Below, piece after piece: positions 8,305 to 14,591 of a DNA stretch of 17,909 bases. Both the position numbers and the translations under genes were made by a program. This stretch comes from Candidatus Omnitrophota bacterium. Its GTDB lineage: Bacteria > Omnitrophota > Gorgyraeia > Zapsychrales > JANLHA01. The stretch covers positions 1-17,909 of the forward strand of contig JANLHA010000031.1 in NCBI GenBank assembly GCA_024653845.1, read 5' to 3'. The notes beneath the pieces are model-generated. The model made no database searches. It had not been told where the DNA came from and worked only from the letters and a program-made list of their open reading frames with translations. Each line of letters opens with the position of its first letter. Position 1 is the stretch's first letter.

Positions 8305-8336
8305 CCCAGAAATAGGTAGCGCTACCTATTTCTGGG
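8305..8336. promoter_or_regulatory. Perfect 32-bp palindrome with two NarL-like half-sites
   Basis: The left half CCCAGAAATAGGTAGC (8305-8320) is exactly mirrored by 8321-8336. Each arm contains TACCTAT (8323-8329, and its complement at 8312-8318), which fits the NarL heptamer consensus TACYYMT, but the two heptamers point outward around GCGC rather than in the classical inward 7-2-7 order. A -10-like TATATT at 8351-8356 would put the palindrome centre near -42, the usual place for an activator contacting RNA polymerase. A nearer TATAAG (8338-8343) would instead suit a repressor. It lies between the response-regulator gene and the stress-type operon. No T tract follows, so it is not a classical terminator. 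Confidence 0.7.
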
Positions 8337-8362
8337 CGTATAAGACCCCATATATTGATTTC

Positions 8363-8381
8363 TTGTTATTTGATATAACAA
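8363..8381 (+). promoter_or_regulatory. Inverted repeat at the predicted start of the stress-operon transcript
   Basis: TTGTTAT (8363-8369) and ATAACAA (8375-8381) are perfect 7-bp arms around a five-base loop, about 40 bases before the first ATG. It may be an operator or a small RNA hairpin in the leader. Function unknown. Confidence 0.35.
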
Positions 8382-8419
8382 ATCTAGAGATCTACTTGGA
8401 AGGAGAAAAGAGCAACAAA

Positions 8420-8797
8420 ATGATAAATAAAACGATGTTGATCATCGACGATCACAAAGATTTTAGAGGAATGCTCCGATGGTTTATTGAGAATCGGGTT
8501 AAAGATATTGAGATCAAAGAAGCTGCAACAGGAGAAGAGGGCGTGGACATGGCCATCGCAGAAAAACCTGATATCAGTCTGATTGATATTCGTTTGCCAG
8601 GGATTGACGGAATTGAAACGGCAAAACAAATCAAGCAACGAGTCCCTGAAAGTCAGATTATTACGATGTCAATGTTTAAACAGAGTTCTGTGGAAAGCCT
8701 GATTGCCCAACAAGTCGTTATTTTTTTAAATAAAGAAACAATTGATAGCGAGTTGATTCCGCTTTTATATAAATTATTCAATGAGAATAAAACATAA
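8420..8797 (+). CDS. Stand-alone receiver-domain response regulator
   Basis: A 125-residue protein consisting only of a receiver domain: acidic D10/D11, phosphoacceptor D56 (SLIDIRLPGIDG), S84 in TMSM, and K105 in FLNKE. There is no output domain. In-frame TTG at 8363 would extend it, but that extension runs through an inverted repeat and the GGAAGGAG ribosome site (8398-8405), so ATG 8420 is chosen; spacing to AAGAG (8408-8412) is also acceptable. It is the first gene of a run with a winged-helix protein, a DUF883-like protein, a holin-like protein and Hsp20. The receiver resembles those of NarL-type regulators, so it could act as a phosphate sink or relay for the upstream kinase, or signal by protein contacts. 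That role is inference. Confidence 0.85.
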   Translation: MINKTMLIIDDHKDFRGMLRWFIENRVKDIEIKEAATGEEGVDMAIAEKPDISLIDIRLPGIDGIETAKQIKQRVPESQIITMSMFKQSSVESLIAQQVVIFLNKETIDSELIPLLYKLFNENKT

Positions 8798-8811
8798 AAA
8801 TGGGGGCAGAC

Positions 8812-9057
8812 ATGATTACGGAAATTGGAATTATTGCAGGAGCCATCTTAGAGTTTCTTGAAGAGAAGCAGAGTCCAGTAAGCATCACCGAAATTAAACT
8901 TCATTTGGATGAACCCCGTGACCTGATTAACATGGCCATCGGTTGGCTCATCCGTGAGAATTATGTCCATATTGTCAGAGATGGCCAAGAATACTTTGTG
9001 TTCTCAAAAGAACCGTCTTTTTCAAAGATTTTTGAAAAATGTTTATGTGCTAAATGA
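8812..9057 (+). CDS. Small winged-helix protein (DUF2582-like)
   Basis: An 81-residue protein. Its pattern IGIIAGAILEFLEEK, then SITEIKLHL, then a helix with NMAIGWLIRENYVHIVRDG, matches the small winged-helix family labelled DUF2582, in which the phrase 'A-GWL-RE' is characteristic. The C-terminus adds FSKEPSFSKIFEKCLCAK with two cysteines near the end. ATG 8800 is also in frame, but ATG 8812 has GGGGG just upstream and fits the family start better. It follows the receiver-only regulator by 14 bases and precedes the DUF883-like gene by about 34. It may bind DNA or mediate protein contacts in the same response; the family has no firm general function that I know of. Confidence 0.72.
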   Translation: MITEIGIIAGAILEFLEEKQSPVSITEIKLHLDEPRDLINMAIGWLIRENYVHIVRDGQEYFVFSKEPSFSKIFEKCLCAK

Positions 9058-9091
9058 AAAAAAGAAGAAATCAAAATACAAGGAGGGACCT

Positions 9092-9439
9092 ATGTTAGCC
9101 ACCGAGAATCAATATAAAACCAGCAGTGGAAAGATTTCTGAGGCCCTTGAACTGCTCAATGAAGCGGCCAAAGAAAAGAAAGATGAATTGAAAGGATTGT
9201 TGACTGATAAATATTCTCATATTAAGCAGGCGATGGCCGCTGGAACAGAGCAAGGCAAGCAAATTTTAGAGAAGGCAAAGCATTTGACTCAAGATGCGAT
9301 TGTTGGAGGAGAAGAGAAAATCAAAGAGGTGGTGAGCGAGGCGGATAAGCGAGTACATAAAGATCCATGGCCATATATCGTTGGTGCCGCTGCATTTTCT
9401 CTTCTTTTCGGGTATTTGATGGGTTCAAAACACAAGTAG
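9092..9439 (+). CDS. DUF883-like (ElaB/YqjD-type) tail-anchored protein
   Basis: A 115-residue protein. Residues 10-90 are a charged, Lys/Glu/Ala-rich amphipathic helical region. They are followed by VHKDPWPYIVGAAAFSLLFGYLMGSKHK, in which a PW dipeptide precedes a Gly-rich single membrane helix (about 93-111). This is the layout of the ElaB/YqjD/DUF883 family, whose E. coli members are stationary-phase inner-membrane proteins reported to bind ribosomes. The start at 9092 has a strong AGGAGGG upstream, and longer in-frame extensions overlap the previous gene out of frame and are rejected. The neighbours (a holin-like membrane protein and Hsp20) are common companions of DUF883 genes in stress clusters. 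Confidence 0.83.
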   Translation: MLATENQYKTSSGKISEALELLNEAAKEKKDELKGLLTDKYSHIKQAMAAGTEQGKQILEKAKHLTQDAIVGGEEKIKEVVSEADKRVHKDPWPYIVGAAAFSLLFGYLMGSKHK

Positions 9440-9459
9440 CTAGTAAGGAGTGGTGCGGT

Positions 9460-9891
9460 ATGTCGATAGTAAAATTGATTCGAAAAATTCTTTCCCCATT
9501 ACTCTTTCTTAATATCGTTAGGAGATATCAAGGAAGATCAGCTTTGATAAAAATCAAAGCTGCCCAATTTTATGTGCAGGGTGTCCAAAAGGCGCGAATC
9601 GTATCCTTAGGTTTGATACTCGCATTGATTTCACTGGTATTTCTTGCAGGCGGGCTGACCCTGATCCATACAGCACTCTTTTCCTATTCGATGTGGAGCG
9701 TTGAAGTGAAGTTTTTTGTGGCCCTTTTATTAGGTATTTTGGAGTTTCTCGGGGCGATAGGAATTTTGTTTCATTTGTTCAGAGAAGAAACTTGGGCCAA
9801 GTTTTCCGAAGTTGAAAATGTCGTCAATTCCGTTGTCGACGGCACAAAACAAGAAAAGAGGTCAGAAGCAGGAGTTGTAAATAGAAACTGA
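9460..9891 (+). CDS. Two-TM membrane protein (phage-holin-3_6/DUF1469-like)
   Basis: A 143-residue protein with a basic N-terminal region, two hydrophobic helices (about 46-72 and 82-107) separated by a short turn, and a charged C-terminal tail ending EAGVVNRN. Proteins of this plan, often labelled phage holin superfamily or DUF1469, regularly follow DUF883 genes in genomes, and the pair probably acts together at the inner membrane. There is no evidence here of a prophage, so lysis is unlikely. The start at 9460 has AAGGAG at 9445-9450, and the earlier in-frame start at 9367 lies inside the DUF883-like gene. The family call rests on topology and context rather than on a specific motif. Confidence 0.68.
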   Translation: MSIVKLIRKILSPLLFLNIVRRYQGRSALIKIKAAQFYVQGVQKARIVSLGLILALISLVFLAGGLTLIHTALFSYSMWSVEVKFFVALLLGILEFLGAIGILFHLFREETWAKFSEVENVVNSVVDGTKQEKRSEAGVVNRN

Positions 9892-9907
9892 GAAAAGGAG
9901 GTGCATT

Positions 9908-10372
9908 ATGAAACTCGTACCATGGAGAGAAAAGGGAGCTGGGTTGGATTTATTCGAAGATCTCGAAGATTTCCAGCGAGAAATGAATCGTCTGTTTGAT
10001 GTCACTTTACAGCGTCCCTTGAAAGCAGGAAATGGCGGACCATTTATGGCGCCCGCTGTTGACATCGTTGATGAGAAAGACCAGATCAGGGTCAAGGCCG
10101 ATCTCCCAGGAATGAAAAAGGAAGAGATTGAAGTCGATCTCGAGAATGACATTCTTACTATCAAGGGAGAAAAGAAAGAGGAAAGAGAAATCAAGGAAAA
10201 GGATTTTCTCCGATCCGAGCGTTATTATGGAGCCTTTCATCGCGCATTTAGTCTTCCATCAAGCGTTGATGCCTCCAAAGTTAACGCGGTGTATAAGGAC
10301 GGTGTCCTTGAAATCACTTTGCCTAAAAAAGAAGGAGCAAAGCCGAAACAAATCAAAGTTGATATTAAATGA
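9908..10372 (+). CDS. hsp20: Hsp20/alpha-crystallin small heat-shock protein
   Basis: A 154-residue ATP-independent holdase chaperone. An N-terminal arm (1-45; WREKGAGLDLFEDLEDFQREMNRLF split by Phe/Leu) precedes the alpha-crystallin domain (about 48-142). That domain contains VDIVDEKDQIRVKADLPGM, the GAFHRAFSLP segment, and the closing signature YKDGVLEITLPK. A short basic tail ending KQIKVDIK supplies the I-x-V-like contact (IKV) that drives oligomer assembly. A strong AAAAGGAGG ribosome site precedes ATG 9908, implying high output. It ends the five-gene stress-type run and is followed by a hairpin. No CIRCE or sigma-32 site is visible, so control is more likely through the upstream palindrome. 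Confidence 0.96.
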   Translation: MKLVPWREKGAGLDLFEDLEDFQREMNRLFDVTLQRPLKAGNGGPFMAPAVDIVDEKDQIRVKADLPGMKKEEIEVDLENDILTIKGEKKEEREIKEKDFLRSERYYGAFHRAFSLPSSVDASKVNAVYKDGVLEITLPKKEGAKPKQIKVDIK

Positions 10373-10385
10373 GAAGGCGCTTGCT

Positions 10386-10425
10386 GTCTGCATGGAGTTT
10401 CTTATCTTGAGATCTCCCTGCAGAC
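10386..10425 (+). terminator. Hairpin after the hsp20 gene
   Basis: GTCTGCATGGAG (10386-10397) pairs with CTCCCTGCAGAC (10414-10425), 11 of 12 positions, around a 16-base loop. It has no real T tract (TTGTCC follows), so it may stabilise the hsp20 mRNA 3' end or terminate with help from Rho. Confidence 0.4.
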
Positions 10426-10481
10426 TTGTCCGAAGTTATCAATATTTTGAATTGGAATAATTCCCTACAGGAGAAGAGAAA

Positions 10482-10964
10482 ATGCCAACAAAAAGAATAA
10501 AAGATTATTTGGATAATAATAAAATTAAGTATGCTGTCCTCAATCATCCGGCAACCTATACTGCTCAGGAAACGGCCCAGAGTGCGCATGTCTCCGGCAA
10601 AGATATGGCAAAAACAGTGATTGTAAAGATGGATGGGCAGACAGCCATGGTTGTGCTTCCAGCCTCATACAAGATCAATCTTGGTTTTTTACAGGAAATC
10701 ACTGGATCAGAAGACATTAGGCTTGCTACCGAGGAGGAATTTAGAAATATTTTTCCGGATTGTGAAATGGGTGCCATGCCGCCTTTGGGCAATCTGTATT
10801 CGGTGGATGTTTATGTTGCTCGAAGATTGGTAGAAGATGAGGAAATTGCCTTCAACGCCGGTAATCACAGAGAATTGATTAAGATGAAGTACAAAGATTA
10901 CGATCGCTTGGTACGTCCTTTGATTTTTGATTTAACGTATGAACCTTTCAAGGCGATTGATTAA
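10482..10964 (+). CDS. YbaK/EbsC-family aminoacyl-tRNA deacylase-like protein
   Basis: A 160-residue single-domain protein of the YbaK/ProX editing family, which hydrolyses mischarged tRNAs such as Cys-tRNA(Pro) or Ala-tRNA(Pro). Recognisable segments are HPATYTAQETAQSAHVSG at the N-terminus, KDMAKTVIVKMDG with the family lysine (40-52), the GAMPPLGN loop, and FNAGNHRELIKMKYKDY near the end. The start at 10482 has AGGAGA about nine bases upstream. It stands between the Hsp20 hairpin and a degraded gene, apparently as its own unit. Substrate amino acid cannot be read; in this subgroup, proteins are often annotated only as YbaK/prolyl-tRNA synthetase-associated domain. Confidence 0.88.
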   Translation: MPTKRIKDYLDNNKIKYAVLNHPATYTAQETAQSAHVSGKDMAKTVIVKMDGQTAMVVLPASYKINLGFLQEITGSEDIRLATEEEFRNIFPDCEMGAMPPLGNLYSVDVYVARRLVEDEEIAFNAGNHRELIKMKYKDYDRLVRPLIFDLTYEPFKAID

Positions 10965-11003
10965 TTTATGATAAGATTATAAAAGATATTTCAGTGGTCA
11001 TAA

Positions 11004-11155
11004 AAAAGCGTTGTTGGTGATGCCAAGGGAGCGCTTGAGGTAGGGGATGTTACACCTGTTCTTAAATGGGTTGAAGAACAAGAGGAGCGTCAAAGATGGT
11101 CGTCAATATAGAGAGAATGCATGAAGAGGCTTTAACAGTTGTTGGGGGACTGCAT
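11004..11155 (+). pseudogene. Probable degraded remnant of a DUF6448-like gene
   Basis: Between two genes, the frame from 11004 reads KSVVGDAKGALEVGDV and continues TPVLKWVEEQEERQRWSSI before a stop at 11109. The phrase D-A-x-x-ALE-GDVTPVLKWV recalls the N-terminal core of DUF6448 proteins (usually exported and far longer). There is no start codon or signal peptide. A shift of frame gives a second short open stretch, MVVNIERMHEEALTVVGGLH, up to the stop at 11153-11155, just before the next gene. I read this as a broken remnant; the family match is from memory and the second stretch may be chance. Confidence 0.4.
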
Positions 11156-11157
11156 TA

Positions 11158-11583
11158 ATGGAAAACTTCACACCATTTTCATCAATTTCTGGGGGTCTGC
11201 TTATCGGGGCTGCGGCAGCGATTTTGCTTTTATTTAATGGGAAGGTCCTTGGAGTCAGCGGAATTGTTTCGCGCGCCTTGCTTGCGTTCCGTGAGAAAGC
11301 GGTTTGGCAAATTGTATTCTTGATCGGGTTGATTTTCGGGACCGTTCTCTACAGGTTGATTTTCCCATATCAGTTGTCACTTTCGATCGAGGCCTCAGAA
11401 ACGGTTCTGATGATTGCGGGATTGCTCGTCGGATTTGGTACAAATTTAGGGAGTGGATGTACCAGCGGTCACGGCATCTGTGGAATTGCGCGATTTTCAA
11501 GAAGGTCCATTATTGCAACGATCATTTTTATGTTGGCTGCAATGATAACCGTTTATGTCACTAAGCATATTGGAGGAGGTTGA
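11158..11583 (+). CDS. YeeE/YedE-family transporter subunit, first half
   Basis: A 141-residue membrane protein with about four helices (10-29, 48-69, 83-100, 117-136). It carries the family hallmark GFGTNLGSGCTSGHGICG (92-109) with cysteines C101 and C108, followed by IARFSRRS. In YeeE-type proteins such cysteines handle thiosulfate or related sulfur species during uptake. It is about half the size of full-length YeeE and is paired with the next gene, a common split arrangement (PmpA/PmpB-like). A GGGGGA sequence precedes the ATG, and its own terminal codons (GGAGGTTGA) double as the ribosome site of the next gene. A direct link to rhodanese or persulfide enzymes is not visible here. Confidence 0.9.
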   Translation: MENFTPFSSISGGLLIGAAAAILLLFNGKVLGVSGIVSRALLAFREKAVWQIVFLIGLIFGTVLYRLIFPYQLSLSIEASETVLMIAGLLVGFGTNLGSGCTSGHGICGIARFSRRSIIATIIFMLAAMITVYVTKHIGGG

Positions 11584-11587
11584 CTTT

Positions 11588-12028
11588 ATGAGTTTCATTT
11601 CATCCTTTCTAGCAGGCATTGTTATGGCATGGGGGTTATGTATTTCACAGATGGTTAACCCAGCCAAGGTCATTGCCTTTTTAGACATTTTCGGTCGTTG
11701 GGACCCGAGTTTGGCTTTGGTGATGGTTGGAGCGTTGTTGGTAACAACAATTTCATTTCGTTTGATTCTTCGACGAGAAAAACCGGTTTATGAAAAACAA
11801 TTTTTTTTACCGGTTAAGAAAGAAATTGATCCAAAACTTATTTTTGGATCAATATTGTTTGGGATCGGCTGGGGGTTGTCCGGGTTTTGTCCGGCCCCCG
11901 CCATTGCTGGCCTTGCCTTTGGTATCAAAAAATCCATCGTCTTTGTAACTTTCATGTTGATCGGAATGATTTTATACAAATTGATTTTTGAGAAAAATGA
12001 AACGACCTGCGGCGGATCAAAGAGCTAG
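11588..12028 (+). CDS. YeeE/YedE-family transporter subunit, second half (DUF6691/PmpB-like)
   Basis: A 146-residue partner of the preceding gene, starting four bases after its stop. It has helices at about 5-22, 42-61, 84-108 and 116-134. The family phrases are GLCISQMVNPAKVIAFLDIFG (split around residue 22) with C18, and GIGWGLSGFCPAPAIAGLA with C101. The two half-proteins together would reproduce the eight-to-nine-helix YeeE fold with a cysteine-lined path for sulfur compounds. The ribosome site GGAGG lies inside the end of the first gene, so translation is coupled. The last residues (TTCGGSKS) include another cysteine. Substrate (thiosulfate, sulfide or persulfide) is not determined. Confidence 0.9.
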   Translation: MSFISSFLAGIVMAWGLCISQMVNPAKVIAFLDIFGRWDPSLALVMVGALLVTTISFRLILRREKPVYEKQFFLPVKKEIDPKLIFGSILFGIGWGLSGFCPAPAIAGLAFGIKKSIVFVTFMLIGMILYKLIFEKNETTCGGSKS

Positions 12029-12044
12029 GAATCTGGAAGTCTAT

Positions 12045-12731
12045 ATGAAAACCGCTGAACATAAACTAAATATTATTTCACGCAGTGATGAGCCTTTCAT
12101 TGACCGTATCAAGGCTGGAGATTTGTTGGCCGATGCCTTGGGGCATTTCAAAGGCCCACAAACCGTTGTGCTGGGAGTTCCTCGAGGAGGATTGGTGGTA
12201 GCACGACAAGTGGCGCACAAGCTCAAAGTCCCTTTTGATATCGTTTTATCTAGAAAATTAGGCGCGCCGCAGAATCCAGAATTGGCAATAGGTTCTATTT
12301 CTGAGACAGGAGAAGTTTATTTAGATCAGGATCTTGCACAGAGAGTTGGAGCGGATGAAGATTATTTGAGAGGGGAGAGAGAAAGTCAATTTGCGGAAAT
12401 CCAGCGCCGCCGGAAAGTTTATCGGAGGGTTTGTCCTAAGATCGATTTAAGAAACAAAATTGTCATTGTGACCGATGATGGAATCGCCACTGGGGCAACG
12501 GTGCAATCGGCATTTAAGAGTATCCGTCAGGAAAAGCCACGCAAGCTCATTGGAGCTTTTCCTGTTGGCCCGGAAGACACGTTGAAAAGATTATCTATGC
12601 TGGCAGATGAAATCATTTGTTTAAAAGCGCCGTCTTTCTTAGAGGGCGTGGGTCAGTTTTATTTTAATTTTGGTCAGGTCTCTGAAGAAGAAGTTTTAAA
12701 TATTCTCAAAGAGTGTAGAGAGAGCTCATGA
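12045..12731 (+). CDS. Phosphoribosyltransferase-domain protein
   Basis: A 228-residue type I PRTase-fold protein. VLGVPRGGLVVA (42-53) and the PRPP-binding loop IVIVTDDGIATGAT (139-151) are clear, as is FDIVLSRKLGAPQNPELAIG. This is the small stand-alone subgroup often found next to stress genes and sometimes fused to dienelactone-hydrolase-like domains; the actual base or substrate is unknown. An in-frame ATG at 11988 would overlap the previous gene by 41 bases; ATG 12045 with GGAAG just upstream is preferred. The stop overlaps an in-frame ATG (ATGA) of the next gene, suggesting coupling. Confidence 0.87.
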   Translation: MKTAEHKLNIISRSDEPFIDRIKAGDLLADALGHFKGPQTVVLGVPRGGLVVARQVAHKLKVPFDIVLSRKLGAPQNPELAIGSISETGEVYLDQDLAQRVGADEDYLRGERESQFAEIQRRRKVYRRVCPKIDLRNKIVIVTDDGIATGATVQSAFKSIRQEKPRKLIGAFPVGPEDTLKRLSMLADEIICLKAPSFLEGVGQFYFNFGQVSEEEVLNILKECRESS

Positions 12732-12772
12732 TCGACTCTTCGTTAAGTCAAGAAAACTCGAGAGGTATGACC

Positions 12773-13210
12773 ATGAAATTGAAGAGTCCTCAGTTTGGAA
12801 ATAATGAAATGATCCCTAAGAAATACACATGTCTGGGAGAAGATATCAATCCGCCTTTGCATCTTGAAGGAGTTCCTCAGGGAACAAAAAGTTTTGTTTT
12901 GATCGTCGATGATCCGGATGCCCCTAAAGGAACATGGGTGCATTGGGTTGTCTATGATATTCCGGTCATTTCTCAAATTCAGGAGAACAGTGTTCCGGGG
13001 CAACAAGGAGCGAATGATTTTGGAAGAAGAAATTACGGCGGCCCATGTCCGCCATCCGGGACCCACCGTTATTTTTTCAAGGTGTATGCTCTCGATGTTC
13101 AGCTCAACTTGCCTGAGGGCCAGACAAAATCACAAATTGAAAAGGCCATGGAAGGGCATACGATCGCCAAAGATGAATTGATTGGGCTGTTTACAAAAGC
13201 CGCAAGGTAG
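12773..13210 (+). CDS. YbhB/YbcL-type phosphatidylethanolamine-binding protein (PEBP)
   Basis: A 145-residue cytoplasmic PEBP-fold protein. Conserved elements are the ligand-pocket DDPDAP (46-51), HWVVYDIP (57-64) and GRRNYGGPCPPSGTHRYFF (84-102, with the P-P-x-G-x-H-R-Y motif), then KVYALD. Start choice is open: ATG 12728 overlaps the previous stop (ATGA) and would add 15 unconserved residues, 12767 is next, and 12773 has AGAGG at seven bases and begins exactly where the family usually does. Bacterial members bind phosphorylated small ligands or act as kinase modulators, but their physiological role is largely unknown. Confidence 0.9.
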   Translation: MKLKSPQFGNNEMIPKKYTCLGEDINPPLHLEGVPQGTKSFVLIVDDPDAPKGTWVHWVVYDIPVISQIQENSVPGQQGANDFGRRNYGGPCPPSGTHRYFFKVYALDVQLNLPEGQTKSQIEKAMEGHTIAKDELIGLFTKAAR

Positions 13211-13251
13211 CCCTTGGGGCGATGATGTTTTGCATTCAGAGGAAATAAAAA

Positions 13252-13386
13252 ATGATTACAAAAACATCCCAAGGTTATATGGTAAGATCCGAAAAAGGAA
13301 GGAATTTAGGAGGGCCGTATAAAACAAGGGAAGAGGCTCAAAGAAGATTGCGACAAGTTGAATTTTTTAAGCATCGGAAAGGATAA
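13252..13386 (+). CDS. 44-residue basic small protein
   Basis: A short gene with a good ribosome site (AGAGGAAA at 13238-13245). The protein reads MITKTSQGYMVRSEKGRNLG and continues GPYKTREEAQRRLRQVEFFK, then HRKG. It has a G-Y-x-V-R-S strand region, a 'GPYKTREEAQRRLRQVE' turn-helix and a basic end. This shape (a strand pair, then the K-x-x-A-x-x-R-L-R-x-V-E helix) recurs in small uncharacterised bacterial and phage proteins that I remember but cannot name. Codon pattern and SD support translation. Function is unknown; the high positive charge would suit nucleic-acid contact. Confidence 0.68.
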   Translation: MITKTSQGYMVRSEKGRNLGGPYKTREEAQRRLRQVEFFKHRKG

Positions 13387-13475
13387 TCACTGGATTGCGA
13401 TCAACTGTCCTTCACAGCTCAACGAGATACAGGGTTTCTTTTGATCGATCTGGGTTAGCCTACAAAGGAGACAGA

Positions 13476-13850
13476 ATGGAATTATCAATTTTAGTCGCAA
13501 AAATCCTTACTTTGACTTACATCTCCGCCGGTATTGCGGCGCTCCGTGGAAAAATTAATTTTGCTCAAATGATCGAAGAATTTGAAAAGTCACCAGCGCT
13601 GACTTTTATAACTGGGTTCATTGCTCTTGTTTTTGGCGCTACTTTAGTTCAATATCATAATATTTGGACAAAGGATTGGATCGTCCTGATTACCATTGTC
13701 GGTTGGATATCGCTTTTAAAGGGGATTATTCTCATTGCCTTCCCGCAATCCGTTTCCTCTTTCAAAAGCTGGTACAAAAACACTCGAGTTTGGGGCATCA
13801 TCATGATTCTCTTCGGAGCCCTATTTGCATATTTTGGATTTCTTGGATGA
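13476..13850 (+). CDS. Four-TM membrane protein of unknown function
   Basis: A 124-residue integral-membrane protein with four predicted helices at about 5-23, 41-60, 67-89 and 104-122. A conserved-looking motif joins the first pair: IEEFEKSPALTFITGFIALV. A second stretch, HNIWTKDWIVLITIVGW, then LLKG, recalls small integral-membrane proteins seen in many genomes without assigned function. ATG 13476 has AAAGGAG at 13464-13470; an upstream in-frame start (13395) would add an unlikely soluble extension. It is followed by the MITE-like inverted repeat. No enzymatic or transport motif is visible. Confidence 0.78.
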   Translation: MELSILVAKILTLTYISAGIAALRGKINFAQMIEEFEKSPALTFITGFIALVFGATLVQYHNIWTKDWIVLITIVGWISLLKGIILIAFPQSVSSFKSWYKNTRVWGIIMILFGALFAYFGFLG

Positions 13851-13891
13851 ACAGTCCGTTTGTTCTGAATAAAATTTATATTTGTGGGGTA

Positions 13892-13974
13892 AAAGGGGGC
13901 AGGCTTATTTTTAAAATACTTGTTAATAGTCGGGAAAGGATTGGTAAGAACTATAAAAGTAGCCTGTCCCCTTT
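13892..13974. repeat. MITE/REP-like inverted repeat element
   Basis: AAAGGGGGCAGGCT (13892-13905) and AGCCTGTCCCCTTT (13961-13974) are inverted with one mismatch in 14, enclosing 55 AT-rich bases with further T/A pairing. The terminal AGCCTGTCCCCTTT pattern is one I associate with non-autonomous repeat elements spread by REP-type/IS200-like (Y1) transposases; no transposase is encoded here. As RNA it would also form a hairpin after the upstream membrane-protein gene. Confidence 0.6.
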
Positions 13975-14019
13975 CTATTAAGCAATTACGATTATAACCA
14001 GAAAAAATAGGGATGCCCA

Positions 14020-14505
14020 ATGATAAAAGCCAATCCAATTCAATACAAAATAACATCCCCCATCGGAATTTTATATCTGGTGGCATCTTTAAAAGGATTG
14101 CAGGGAATTTACTGGACTAAGCAGCCGGTGAAATTGGTGAAGTTTTTGGATCGTTCGCAGCCATCAGAGAGAATTCTCGATGACTCACAACAGCAACTCG
14201 ACGAATATTTTTCCGGTCGAAGAAGGAATTTTGACATCCCACTCGACGTCGAGGGAACGGTGTTTCAGAAGAAAGTCTGGCAAGAGTTGGCGAAAATCCC
14301 ATTCGGTCAAACCGTGTCTTATCGTGATATCGCTAAGAAAATTAAAAATCCCAAGGCGGTTCGAGCTGTGGGTTCAGCCAATGGTCGGAATCCCGTGTGC
14401 ATTGTCATTCCATGTCACCGGGTGATTGCGGCCGATGGGTCTATTGGCGGCTACACGGGCGGTATCCGCATCAAACAGCAGCTCTTGACGCTTGAACAAG
14501 CATAG
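14020..14505 (+). CDS. ogt: Methylated-DNA--protein-cysteine methyltransferase (O6-alkylguanine)
   Basis: A 161-residue suicide DNA-repair enzyme that transfers alkyl groups from O6-alkylguanine to its own cysteine. The active site is IPCHRV (C132), preceded by AVRAVGSANGRNPVCIVIP, which holds the Arg finger of the DNA-binding helix-turn-helix (RAVGxANGxNP), and followed by GSIGGYTGG. The N-terminal RNase-H-like domain is short (about 1-75). The length is that of Ogt-type single enzymes, without an Ada regulatory domain. The start at 14020 has only a weak AGGGATG upstream. It stands between the repeat element and the enzyme I gene. Confidence 0.96.
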   Translation: MIKANPIQYKITSPIGILYLVASLKGLQGIYWTKQPVKLVKFLDRSQPSERILDDSQQQLDEYFSGRRRNFDIPLDVEGTVFQKKVWQELAKIPFGQTVSYRDIAKKIKNPKAVRAVGSANGRNPVCIVIPCHRVIAADGSIGGYTGGIRIKQQLLTLEQA

Positions 14506-14556
14506 GATCATGGATTTAAAGCTTTGACTCCCGTCGGATAAAGGAGTAGAGTAATA

Positions 14557-14584
14557 TTGCCTTTTCAGTAAGCCCTTCTATAAT
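14557..14584 (+). promoter_or_regulatory. Sigma-70-type promoter of the enzyme I gene
   Basis: TTGCCT (14557-14562), a 16-base spacer and TATAAT (14579-14584) predict a start near 14591, giving a leader of only about 21 bases that begins right at the SD-sequestering hairpin. Confidence 0.6.
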
Positions 14585-14591
14585 TTAGAGC

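Noticed and set aside
8305..8336. The palindrome read as a terminator for the response-regulator gene
   Set aside because: No T tract follows, the repeat has no loop spacing, and it is about 100 bases past the stop; operator use fits better.
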